The position numbers and the translations under genes are program-made. From NCBI GenBank assembly GCA_003218935.1, contig QHPA01000154.1:1-6863 (forward strand): DNA of 6,863 nt, in the 5' to 3' direction. This document shows, piece after piece, positions 1-5,713 of the stretch. Below the pieces are notes generated by a model. That model did not search any database. It saw nothing but the letters and a program-made list of their open reading frames with translations, and had not been told where the DNA came from. Numbering within the stretch: position 1 is the first letter of the stretch; each line of letters begins with the position of its first letter. Source of the stretch: Verrucomicrobiota bacterium. Lineage in GTDB: Bacteria; Verrucomicrobiota; Verrucomicrobiia; Limisphaerales; AV2.

Positions 1-11
1 CTCCCAACCGG

Positions 12-32
12 GCAGGCAGGATGCCTGCGCTA
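12..32 (-). repeat. Short palindrome at the ileS stop codon
   Basis: GCAGGCA at 12-18 and TGCCTGC at 22-28 form a perfect 7-bp stem with a 3-base loop. Read on the minus strand, the ileS stop TAG (32-30) runs straight into the palindrome as TAGCGCAGGCATCC. From memory, very similar GTAGCGCAGGC...GCCTGC units recur in verrucomicrobial genomes, so the stop codon may be part of the repeat itself. There is no T-tract after the hairpin on the minus strand, so it is not a classical intrinsic terminator, though it could protect the 3' end of the ileS mRNA. The palindrome is plain in the sequence; membership of a genome-wide family is inferred. Confidence 0.6.
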
Positions 33-2915
33 CGAAGAAACCGCCTCCGCGCAACGGCCGCAGATTGTCGGATGCTCCTTGTGCGAGCCGACGTCCGTTT
101 CCCAATGCCAGCAGCGTGCGCATTTCTGACCGTCCGCTTTGGCAACGCGGACTTTCAAGGACTCGTCGCTGGGCTGCGCTAAGATCTGTGACACGTTCAA
201 TAATTCCCTCAGTGACTCAAAGTTTTTTTGACTGACAAGCACTCCAATCATGCCGCCAGTCAATTCAGTTTTTGCTTCAAGTGCTTTGCCGATGAGTTTG
301 CTCTTGCGAGCCGCCTCCAATTCTCCCAGAGCCACTTCGCGGATCGCGAACATGTGCTGCCACGCCAGCAATTCGCCTTCCGGCAGAATCAGAGAGTGAT
401 GCATCCATGTCGCTTCATGCACCGACTGCGTCGGTCTGCCGGGAATCAACTCCCACGCCTCTTCTGCGGTGAATGACAAAATCGGCGCAAGCATTTCGCA
501 CAATCCGGTGACGAGCCGATGCAGCGCAGTCTGAGTCGAGCGGCGGCGATGTGAATTAGCCATGTCCGTATTCTCCAATTTCGAGTACTCGCCAAGAATC
601 CAGCGGTCCAGTCCGGTGAGCTTGTCATCCGGCACCGTGTGTTTGGCCGGATCGAAGTCGTAAAGGTTCGAGAGCTGATAGCGCAGCGCGTTGCGGATCA
701 CGCGATAGGTCTCGGCGACTTTGTTGATGCGTTCCTCGCTCACGATGATGTCGTTGCGGAAATCCTGCGATGCCACCCAGAGCCGCACGATGTCCGCGCC
801 CCACTTTTTCACGTAGGCGTCGGCGGTCTGCGGTTTCTCGTAACCGCCCTGGCCCTGTTTACTCTTGGAAATTTTTTCGCGGTCGGCGTCCACCATGAAG
901 CCGTGCGTGAGCACGGTCTTGTAAGGCGCGGCGCCATTTCCGGCCAGCGAGATCAGGAGAGACGATTGAAACCAGCCGCGGTGCTGGTCGCTTCCTTCCA
1001 GATACATATCGGCTTGCCAGGGTGGGTGGGGCGCAGTGTCCTCACTGCGCCGCGGCGCGCTGGGGACAGCGCGCCCTACCTCATGCAGCAATTCTTTATG
1101 CCTCATCAGAACGGAACGCGACGACGAACCGGAATCAATCCAGACATCGAGCGTGTCGTTTGACTTGGCAACGGGTTCCGTGCCCTTCCAATCCACTGGC
1201 TTCACGGAAGCCCACAGTTCCGCGCACGACTTCTCGAACCAGACGTTCGAGCCGTGCTTTTCAATGAGGTGGGCCACATTGCGAACGACTGTGGCCGCCG
1301 GTTTCGTGTCTTTCGATGGGTCGGGCAATGGATGTCCCTGCGCGTCGTAGAAGAACGGGATCGGCACGCCCCACGTGCGTTGGCGCGAGATACACCAGTC
1401 CGGGCGCGACTTCACCGCGGCCTCAATTCGATTTTTGCCCCACTGGGGAATCCATTGGACATGATTGATTTCTTCAAGCGCCAGTTCGCGAAAGGCCTTT
1501 CCAGCAGCAGCGGGTGTGAGGAGGTCCTGATCGGCCCCTGCGCTTTCATTCGCACCGCTGGAACCGGAAGGCAGCCTCCTTACGTCGGCTGTTACGGGGT
1601 GAGCAACGTGATCAATCTCGATGAACCACTGGTCCATCGCGCGGAAGATGATCGGCGTCTTGCTGCGCCAACAGTGTGGATAGCTGTGAGTGTAATCTTC
1701 CCGATGCACCAGCATGTTTCGGTCGCGCAGGAGTTGAAGCACAGCTTCGTTCGCCTCGCTCTCGCCGTGCTTTTCGAGAATCGCTTTGCCGATCAGTTCC
1801 TTCGGCATCTGCTGTTCGAGCGGCAATTCATTCGAGTAGGCGAAGCGGCCATCGTCGTCCACCGGCGAATAAATCGGCAGGCCGTTTTGCAGGCCGAGTT
1901 GGTAGTCCTCTAAACCGTGTCCGGGCGCGACATGCACAAACCCGGTGCCGCTGGTGTTTTCCACGAAGCTGTCGCCGGCAAACAATCTTCCGGTGCGCGC
2001 GCAGAACGGGTGTTGAAACTCGAATTGCCGGAGGTTATCGGCGTTCAGGCTACGGACGATTTCGTAGCCGTCCCAGCCGCATTTCTCCGCGACCGTCGGC
2101 AGGAGCAAGGTGGAAACGATGAACGTTTCTCCGCCGACGCGCACTTGCGAATAGCTGAAAGCTGAGTTGTAAGCCACTGCGAGGTTGGCCGGCAGCGTCC
2201 ACGGCGTAGTCGTCCAGATGAGGATCGAGGTGCCGGGATGGCCGATGACTGGAAACCTCACGTAGATGCTCTGGCTGACGTGGTCTTTGTATTCCACCTC
2301 GGCCTCTGCCAGGGCGGTGCGGCACGGAATGCTCCAGTAAACCGGTTTCTTCCCGCGATAGACGAAACCTTTCTCAACTATGTCCGCGAACAAGCGCAGT
2401 TCGTCGGCTTCGTATTCCTTGTTCAGCGTGAGGTAGGGATTCTCCCATTCGCCGAACACGCCGAGGCGCCTGAACTGCTCGCGTTGAATATCAATGTATT
2501 TGCGGGCGTAGGCGTCGCAGGCCTTGCGAATCGTGGAGGCGTCCACATTCACCGGCGAGACTCCTGCGCCACCCTCTTTGCGCATTTCCTGCGACACTTT
2601 GAATTCGATGGGCAAACCGTGACAGTCCCAGCCCGGCACGTAAGGCGCGCTGTAGCCGCGCAGGGTTTTGTATTTGACGACGATGTCTTTGAGAATTTTG
2701 TTGAGCGCGTTGCCGATGTGGACGTCGCCGTTGGCGAATGGCGGGCCGTCGTGCAGGACAAATTTTTCTGCGCTGCGGCGTGCGGCCTGGATTTTCTCGT
2801 AGAGTTTTCCCTTCTGCCACTTCTCGAGCTGCCGCGGTTCGCGAGTGACAAGGTCGGCCTTCATCGGGAAGTCCGTCCGCGGCAGGTTCAAGGTGTTTTT
2901 GTAGTCCATCGCCAT
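30..2915 (-). CDS. ileS: Isoleucyl-tRNA synthetase, with two in-frame insertions and an internal deletion
   Basis: Class Ia aminoacyl-tRNA synthetase that charges tRNA-Ile with isoleucine in the cytoplasm and edits mischarged valine. Numbering is from the ATG at 2915 (961 residues). Visible motifs: HIGH-type HIGN at 66-69; editing-domain [11 protein letters not shown] at 234-244 and GHGLEDY at 332-338, with the conserved Asp at 337; WCISRQR at 507-513; DVWIDSG at 590-596; [11 protein letters not shown] at 639-649; KMSKS-type KISKS at 681-685; C-terminal zinc finger Cys 932, 935, 952 and 955. All catalytic motifs are intact. Against E. coli IleS (938 residues, recalled) there are extra residues at about 437-472 and 613-632. 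About 40 residues are missing after Glu781, in the anticodon-binding helical bundle. TTG at 2921 and ATG at 2909 are alternative starts; ATG 2909 gives the family-like [10 protein letters not shown] start. No clear Shine-Dalgarno. Identity is very sure; full function is less sure because of the deletion. Confidence 0.97.
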   Translation of the reverse strand: MAMDYKNTLNLPRTDFPMKADLVTREPRQLEKWQKGKLYEKIQAARRSAEKFVLHDGPPFANGDVHIGNALNKILKDIVVKYKTLRGYSAPYVPGWDCHGLPIEFKVSQEMRKEGGAGVSPVNVDASTIRKACDAYARKYIDIQREQFRRLGVFGEWENPYLTLNKEYEADELRLFADIVEKGFVYRGKKPVYWSIPCRTALAEAEVEYKDHVSQSIYVRFPVIGHPGTSILIWTTTPWTLPANLAVAYNSAFSYSQVRVGGETFIVSTLLLPTVAEKCGWDGYEIVRSLNADNLRQFEFQHPFCARTGRLFAGDSFVENTSGTGFVHVAPGHGLEDYQLGLQNGLPIYSPVDDDGRFAYSNELPLEQQMPKELIGKAILEKHGESEANEAVLQLLRDRNMLVHREDYTHSYPHCWRSKTPIIFRAMDQWFIEIDHVAHPVTADVRRLPSGSSGANESAGADQDLLTPAAAGKAFRELALEEINHVQWIPQWGKNRIEAAVKSRPDWCISRQRTWGVPIPFFYDAQGHPLPDPSKDTKPAATVVRNVAHLIEKHGSNVWFEKSCAELWASVKPVDWKGTEPVAKSNDTLDVWIDSGSSSRSVLMRHKELLHEVGRAVPSAPRRSEDTAPHPPWQADMYLEGSDQHRGWFQSSLLISLAGNGAAPYKTVLTHGFMVDADREKISKSKQGQGGYEKPQTADAYVKKWGADIVRLWVASQDFRNDIIVSEERINKVAETYRVIRNALRYQLSNLYDFDPAKHTVPDDKLTGLDRWILGEYSKLENTDMANSHRRRSTQTALHRLVTGLCEMLAPILSFTAEEAWELIPGRPTQSVHEATWMHHSLILPEGELLAWQHMFAIREVALGELEAARKSKLIGKALEAKTELTGGMIGVLVSQKNFESLRELLNVSQILAQPSDESLKVRVAKADGQKCARCWHWETDVGSHKEHPTICGRCAEAVSS
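540..605 (-). other. Junction of an apparent 40-residue deletion in the IleS anticodon-binding domain
   Basis: The protein runs from [13 protein letters not shown] directly into [17 protein letters not shown]. In E. coli IleS (recalled) about 40 residues lie between the equivalent points: an amphipathic stretch with YEAYDFH, then FCSVEM, then YLDIIKDRQY. These form helices of the class Ia anticodon-binding bundle. Here they are absent, with the frame kept and well-conserved sequence on both sides. The break falls near 572/573, between Glu781 and Asn782. It may be a real deletion or an assembly error. Confidence 0.65.
1021..1080 (-). repeat. Twin-hairpin palindromic repeat inside ileS, translated in frame
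   Basis: Two adjacent perfect hairpins. GGCGCAGTG (1030-1038) pairs with CACTGCGCC (1043-1051) around loop TCCT. GGCGCGCTG (1054-1062) pairs with CAGCGCGCC (1067-1075) around loop GGGA. Only two bases separate them. The outer ends also resemble inverted copies: GTGGGGCG from 1026 on the plus strand and GGTAGGGCG from 1080 on the minus strand. The block is about 60 bp, a multiple of three, and matches the roughly 20 extra residues (613-632, rich in Pro, Arg and Ala) between DVWIDSG and [11 protein letters not shown]. The shape is that of REP or MITE-like elements. I recall near-identical units in verrucomicrobial genomes but cannot confirm copy number here. Confidence 0.8.
1500..1607 (-). repeat. 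Second in-frame insertion in ileS, probably repeat-derived
   Basis: This stretch encodes residues 437-472 of IleS, which have no counterpart in E. coli IleS: there, the QWF motif region passes directly into the helix before the WIPxWG motif. The inserted peptide is low in conserved character (Ser, Gly, Ala and Asp rich). The DNA holds a weak inverted repeat, TCCAGC (1500-1505) with GCTGGA (1557-1562), continued by CAGCGGGTG (1508-1516) against CACCGCTG (1553-1560). A second, CAGCC (1572-1576) with GGCTG (1587-1591), also occurs. On the minus strand the latter reads CAGCCGACGTAAGGAGGCTG, which resembles a repeat I associate with these bacteria. The insertion is well supported; repeat origin is an inference. 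Confidence 0.5.
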
Positions 2916-2930
2916 TCTCAAGGAAGGCGC

Positions 2931-2959
2931 ACGGTATCAGCGGGGTTGAAGAGTGTCAA
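2931..2959 (-). promoter_or_regulatory. Probable sigma-70 promoter of ileS
   Basis: On the minus strand, a perfect -35 TTGACA (2959-2954) is followed by a 17-base spacer and TACCGT (2936-2931), preceded by TGA as in extended -10 elements. The -10 hexamer itself is weak (3 of 6). Transcription would begin near 2924, leaving a leader of only about 9-15 bases before the ATG at 2915 or 2909. This disfavours any start further upstream. Confidence 0.5.
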
Positions 2960-2995
2960 CGGAACGGCCTTTGAGGGTAGTGGCCTGATTTGCGT

Positions 2996-3045
2996 GTAGT
3001 GTCGGCGTTGTGCGCCGATTCATCGAGCCATAGGCTCGACGCTAC
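2996..3045. repeat. 50-bp branched palindromic repeat
   Basis: An outer stem pairs GTAGTGTCG (2996-3004) with CGACGCTAC (3037-3045), 8 of 9 plus one G-T wobble. It overlaps two inner hairpins: TCGGCG (3002-3007) with CGCCGA (3013-3018), loop TTGTG; and TCGAGCC (3023-3029) with GGCTCGA (3033-3039), loop ATA. The symmetry is too complete for chance and matches the shape of REP-like elements. No T-tract follows, so it is not an evident terminator. It lies between divergent genes, where a terminator would not be expected anyway. Confidence 0.65.
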
Positions 3046-3119
3046 AGCCAAATTAAGACACTGCCACATTTGGGGGTAGCCTCGACGCCATTTTTGGCGC
3101 GCATCGGAACCATGAACGA
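3046..3119. other. Non-coding stretch between two palindromic repeats
   Basis: This 74-base segment joins the two larger palindromes upstream of the LOG gene. It contains a small hairpin, CGCCA (3086-3090) with TGGCG (3095-3099), loop TTTT. I see no gene or promoter in it. It may be part of one composite repeat spanning about 2996-3191, since a similar order of motifs seems familiar from related genomes, but that is a guess. Confidence 0.35.
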
Positions 3120-3189
3120 TGGGGCGAGACTCCCGTCGAGCCCTGAACTCCAATGGATAGAAGTTTGGGCTCGACGGAGTCTCGCCCCA
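3120..3189. repeat. Long inverted repeat upstream of the LOG gene
   Basis: The left arm (3120-3143) and right arm (3167-3189) are exact reverse complements except for one extra C in the left arm (ACTCCCGTC against ACTCCGTC). This gives a 23-bp stem around a 23-base loop. The loop's own AACT (3146-3149) and AGTT (3162-3165) can extend the pairing. The arm ends read ATGGGGCG and, from 3191 on the minus strand, GGTGGGGCG. Both resemble the ends of the repeat inside ileS, which suggests a shared family. It ends about 56 bases before the LOG start codon and could affect expression or block read-through. Confidence 0.75.
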
Positions 3190-3212
3190 CCACTGACGCG
3201 CCGGCTCGCGAG

Positions 3213-3240
3213 TTGCATTTGGCCATTAAACCGTTAACTT
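3213..3240 (+). promoter_or_regulatory. Candidate promoter of the LOG-family gene
   Basis: TTGCAT (3213-3218), a 16-base spacer and TAACTT (3235-3240) form a weak sigma-70-like pair, each matching about 3 of 6 consensus bases. The -10 candidate ends 7 bases before the ATG at 3248, so transcription would begin at or next to the start codon. The match alone is weak; it is listed because the spacing repeats at 5527-5555. Confidence 0.25.
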
Positions 3241-3247
3241 CGCGCGC

Positions 3248-4279
3248 ATGGAAAAGCGGGACAAACCACCTGCGGACGCCGAACTCAAGCGCCGCATCGA
3301 GGAGCTGATTGCCTACAAGGGCGGCGGGCACAACCCCGACCTGGTCGAGGACGTGGTTGAGAACGCGCTCAAGCTGCTGCACGATGTCGAAGACCGCGGC
3401 GACGTGCGCGTCATTCAAACGGCGATTCGTGAATTGCGCTACGCGTTCAAGCTTTTTGCGCCCTACGCCAACACCCGCAAAGTGACGATTTTCGGCTCCG
3501 CGCGCACGCAGCCGAGCAAGACCGAATACAAGCAAGCCGTCGAATTCGCGCGGAAAATTGCGGACGCGGGCTTCATGGTCATCACGGGCGCGGGGCCGGG
3601 CATCATGCAGGCCGGGCACGAAGGCGCCGGGCCGGAAAAAAGTTTCGGCGCGAACATTCGTCTGCCCTGGGAACAGGCCGCCAACCCGATCATCCAGCAC
3701 AACAAGAAGCTCATCACCTTCAAGTATTTCTTTACCCGCAAATTAATCTTCTTGCGGCACTCGGATGCCATTGTGTTGTTCCCGGGCGGCTTTGGCACGA
3801 TGGATGAAGGTTATGAAGCGTTGACGCTAATGCAGACCGGAAAGAGCCGATTGATGCCGCTGGTGCTCATTGACCGCCCCGGAGGCACGCACTGGAAGAC
3901 GTGGGACAAAAACATCCGTGAACATCTGCTGCGAAACCAGTTGATCGCCGAAGACGACTTGCACCTCTACCAGATCACGGACGACACGGACCAGGCGGTC
4001 AAATGCATCACACGGTTCTATCGCAACTATCATTCCATGCGCTTCGTCAAAGAGCTGCTGGTCATCCGCCTGAACCACGCGCCATCGCAGTCGGGGATTG
4101 ACGGGTTGAACGAGGATTTTGCCGACATCGTGGCGGGAGAAAAAATCCACGCGGCCGAAGCCACACCCGAGGAACGTGAAGACCACGACGCGGTGGAACT
4201 GCCGCGAGTGGCGTTCGGTTTCAACCGGCGCGATTACGGCCGGTTGCGGGAGATGATCGACGTGTTGAACGGGTTTTAG
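3248..4279 (+). CDS. LOG-family (TIGR00730-like) Rossmann-fold nucleotide-binding protein
   Basis: A 343-residue soluble protein of the LOG group, once mis-called lysine decarboxylases. Characterised members cut nucleoside 5'-monophosphates at the N-glycosidic bond to free the base and ribose 5-phosphate. The core starts at about 78 with VTIFGSAR (79-86). It then shows GAGPGIM (114-120), a Thr-Arg-Lys at 163-165 ahead of the sheet strand, and the hallmark PGGxGTxxE motif as PGGFGTMDE (179-187), with Glu187 the expected catalytic residue. Classical LOG proteins have about 190-200 residues. This one adds a roughly 75-residue charged helical N-terminus and a C-terminal part from about 260, so it belongs to the long subgroup. 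It is the only plus-strand gene here, divergent from ileS and convergent with the next gene. No Shine-Dalgarno is visible. The family is sure; the substrate (AMP, cytokinin-type nucleotide or other) is unknown. Confidence 0.9.
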   Translation: MEKRDKPPADAELKRRIEELIAYKGGGHNPDLVEDVVENALKLLHDVEDRGDVRVIQTAIRELRYAFKLFAPYANTRKVTIFGSARTQPSKTEYKQAVEFARKIADAGFMVITGAGPGIMQAGHEGAGPEKSFGANIRLPWEQAANPIIQHNKKLITFKYFFTRKLIFLRHSDAIVLFPGGFGTMDEGYEALTLMQTGKSRLMPLVLIDRPGGTHWKTWDKNIREHLLRNQLIAEDDLHLYQITDDTDQAVKCITRFYRNYHSMRFVKELLVIRLNHAPSQSGIDGLNEDFADIVAGEKIHAAEATPEEREDHDAVELPRVAFGFNRRDYGRLREMIDVLNGF

Positions 4280-4291
4280 CCCGAAGCGAAG

Positions 4292-4314
4292 GCAGGTCCG
4301 GGTGTGCGGCCTGC
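4292..4314. terminator. Weak bulged hairpin between convergent genes
   Basis: GCAGG (4292-4296), a bulged T and CCG (4298-4300) pair with CGG (4307-4309) and CCTGC (4310-4314) around loop GGTGTG. It sits in the 51-bp gap between the LOG gene stop and the stop of the minus-strand gene, where a two-way terminator is expected. No T-tract follows on either strand, so this is tentative. Confidence 0.25.
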
Positions 4315-4330
4315 AACGAGAGCAACGACG

Positions 4331-4849
4331 TCAACGGTGTTTGAAAAGAAACGCCGCAATTCCCCCTAACGCGATGAGCAGAAGGAGCGTCAAAGCAACC
4401 ACGCGATTGCGCGCCACGCGCTTTTCGTAGCGCATCGGGCGCAGGCCCTGGATGCTGCCGGCGGCCAGGTAGTTCACGAGTTTCGGATTGTTGGCCGGGG
4501 GCCCTTGAAAATGATTTTTCAGCCGCCGCCACGCGCCTGCCAGTTCCAACTTTCGGACGTCGAGTTCGTTGAAGTGAGCCTTGGTCGTCTCGGGTTCGGT
4601 TTGCGATGTCACCCGGTCGTGGTCCACCTGCTCGAACACCGGTTCGCGGGGCAGGGCGGGCGCGGCGGGGACAGCCGGACCCCGCGGTCTGGCCGTGGAG
4701 CGGAGACGCGGTCGCGCCTGCGGCTGCTGGAGCAGGGTGTCGAGCTGTTTGATCTGCGCTTCGAGCGCGGCGATTTCGGAGCTCAGCGCGCGCGCGCGTT
4801 CGGACAAAGGGTCGGCTTTCTTCTTGAAGAGGCCCATACCAACGCTCAT
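4331..4849 (-). CDS. Hypothetical tail-anchored protein with N-terminal coiled coil
   Basis: I do not recognise this 172-residue protein. An N-terminal heptad-like helix (about 15-43, SEIAALEAQIKQLDTLL) is followed by a Pro/Ala/Arg-rich linker (43-70). A charged middle contains LAGAWRRLKNHFQG (103-116). One hydrophobic segment lies at about 149-168, with a 4-residue tail FKHR. No signal peptide is seen. This is the layout of a tail-anchored membrane protein with its bulk in the cytoplasm. Its ATG (4849-4847) overlaps the TGA (4848-4846) of the preceding gene as ATGA, which points to translational coupling and supports this start; ATG at 4837 (MGLFKKK) is the alternative. Coding looks genuine from the coupling and protein design. 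Function is unknown. Confidence 0.8.
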   Translation of the reverse strand: MSVGMGLFKKKADPLSERARALSSEIAALEAQIKQLDTLLQQPQARPRLRSTARPRGPAVPAAPALPREPVFEQVDHDRVTSQTEPETTKAHFNELDVRKLELAGAWRRLKNHFQGPPANNPKLVNYLAAGSIQGLRPMRYEKRVARNRVVALTLLLLIALGGIAAFLFKHR

Positions 4850-5520
4850 TTATGCCCGATCAAAATGAAAATTAAAACGCCCAACGCGGCCAGCGCCACG
4901 AGGACCAGCGGCCACGTGAAGGCCAGGCCCAGCTTGCAGAGCTGAAAAAAGCCAAGTGATTCGAGCGAATGGCCGGCGGATTTCTCAGCGGGAGGAGGAG
5001 CGTCTTCCGTCGTTTGCGGGCCGCTGAGCAACGGCCATTTCAGCCGGGCGGCGTTCCATTCCATCCGGGCGTTGTCGATGACCGTCAGCGCGCGGGTCAG
5101 TTCCACGCTGTAATTTTCCTGCGTCCAGGTCTCCTCGTGGACGCTCTGGACCTTGGTGAGCGCTTCGCGCAGTTCGCCCAGCGTCCTGGCCATTTGTTCG
5201 GCGTCGCGGCGCGCGGAGAACTCGGCTTCCTCCAGTAAGCCCACCCCGCGGGTCAGACTTTGCAGCATCTCTTCGCGGCCGGTTTGGAATTCGCTGCGCC
5301 GCCGGCGCGCTTCCTCCAACGCCGTCCGCTCCCGTTCCAGCTCTTCCTGCGCGCGCTTGAGTTCCATCAGCCGCTGCTGGGTTTCCGTGACGCGGGAGTC
5401 AAGCTCCTCGCGCGTGGGCGGACGGCCCGCCCCGCCGGTCGAGGAGGCGGCGAAAGACGATTTCTGCGCGGCACGAAAATCGCCATCCACAAAATCTGTC
5501 TCATCAAATTCCGAAGCCAT
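4846..5520 (-). CDS. Hypothetical coiled-coil protein with C-terminal membrane anchor
   Basis: I do not recognise this 224-residue protein. It starts with an acidic, probably disordered segment (1-35). A long charged coiled coil follows, about 37-125, very rich in Glu, Arg, Leu and Gln (LKRAQEELERERTALEEARR). A helical part contains ARMEWNAARLKWPLL (151-165), then a Pro-rich linker (168-180). A single hydrophobic segment lies at about 199-221, with the short tail GHK. There is no signal peptide, so the coiled coil should lie in the cytoplasm. It is first of a two-gene unit with 4331-4849, which shares its layout. A promoter-like pair ends 6 bases upstream of the ATG, and no Shine-Dalgarno is seen. 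A scaffold, membrane-tethering or envelope role is possible but not shown. Confidence 0.82.
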   Translation of the reverse strand: MASEFDETDFVDGDFRAAQKSSFAASSTGGAGRPPTREELDSRVTETQQRLMELKRAQEELERERTALEEARRRRSEFQTGREEMLQSLTRGVGLLEEAEFSARRDAEQMARTLGELREALTKVQSVHEETWTQENYSVELTRALTVIDNARMEWNAARLKWPLLSGPQTTEDAPPPAEKSAGHSLESLGFFQLCKLGLAFTWPLVLVALAALGVLIFILIGHK

Positions 5521-5526
5521 GGCGCG

Positions 5527-5555
5527 ACTTTAATCACCGATACGAGACGTGTAAA
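5527..5555 (-). promoter_or_regulatory. Candidate promoter of the tail-anchored gene pair
   Basis: On the minus strand, TTTACA (5555-5550, 5 of 6 to TTGACA), a 17-base spacer and TAAAGT (5532-5527, 4 of 6 to TATAAT) form a fair sigma-70 promoter. The -10 ends 6 bases before the ATG at 5520, so the mRNA would start at or beside the start codon. This fits the absence of a Shine-Dalgarno and suggests a leaderless transcript. Confidence 0.45.
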
Positions 5556-5602
5556 GGAGAGGATGTTCACCGCGCCCGGCAGCCTTTGGGTGATCGGCCA
5601 CG

Positions 5603-5637
5603 GGTCTTTCCAGACCGACCCGGGCGCGATCCGCGCC
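5603..5637. other. Pair of short hairpins downstream of the permease gene
   Basis: GGTCT (5603-5607) pairs with AGACC (5612-5616), and GGCGCG (5623-5628) pairs with CGCGCC (5632-5637), loop ATC. They lie in the 193-bp spacer between the permease stop and the next minus-strand gene, about 80-110 bases beyond the permease stop. They may end permease transcription, but there is no T-tract. Local GC is high enough that chance stems are likely. Nothing else gene-like was seen in the spacer. Confidence 0.2.
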
Positions 5638-5713
5638 GCGGCGTCGGGCCCGGCAATCTTCCTCCCTTTTCGTCCGACCCAGCAACAGTCCAAATGCACC
5701 GGCAAAAGACGCA

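Noticed and set aside
12..28. Intrinsic terminator for ileS
   Set aside because: The hairpin is perfect but short and is followed by GC-rich sequence, with no T-tract on the minus strand.
681..689. Altered KMSKS motif in IleS (KISKSKQGQ) as a sign of a defective enzyme
   Set aside because: KISKS keeps both functional lysines and the serines. Ile for Met and the following residues vary among IleS proteins, so this is ordinary variation.
1021..1080. CRISPR repeat or rho-independent terminator at the twin hairpin
   Set aside because: There is one unit only, no regular spacers and no T-tract, and it lies in the middle of an open reading frame.
639..2999. Several long plus-strand open frames opposite ileS (for example 639-1163, 1254-1913 and 2238-2999)
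   Set aside because: They are antisense shadows of a strongly conserved gene in GC-rich DNA. Their translations show no recognisable motifs and no usable start signals.
2956..3153. Small minus-strand open frame of 65 codons in the ileS-LOG intergenic region
   Set aside because: It lies wholly over palindromic repeats and the ileS -35 box, so it looks like a spurious repeat-derived frame.
3053..3700. Minus-strand open frame of 215 codons opposite the LOG gene
   Set aside because: It is antisense to the conserved LOG core and runs through the inverted repeats upstream. It is composition-driven, not a gene.
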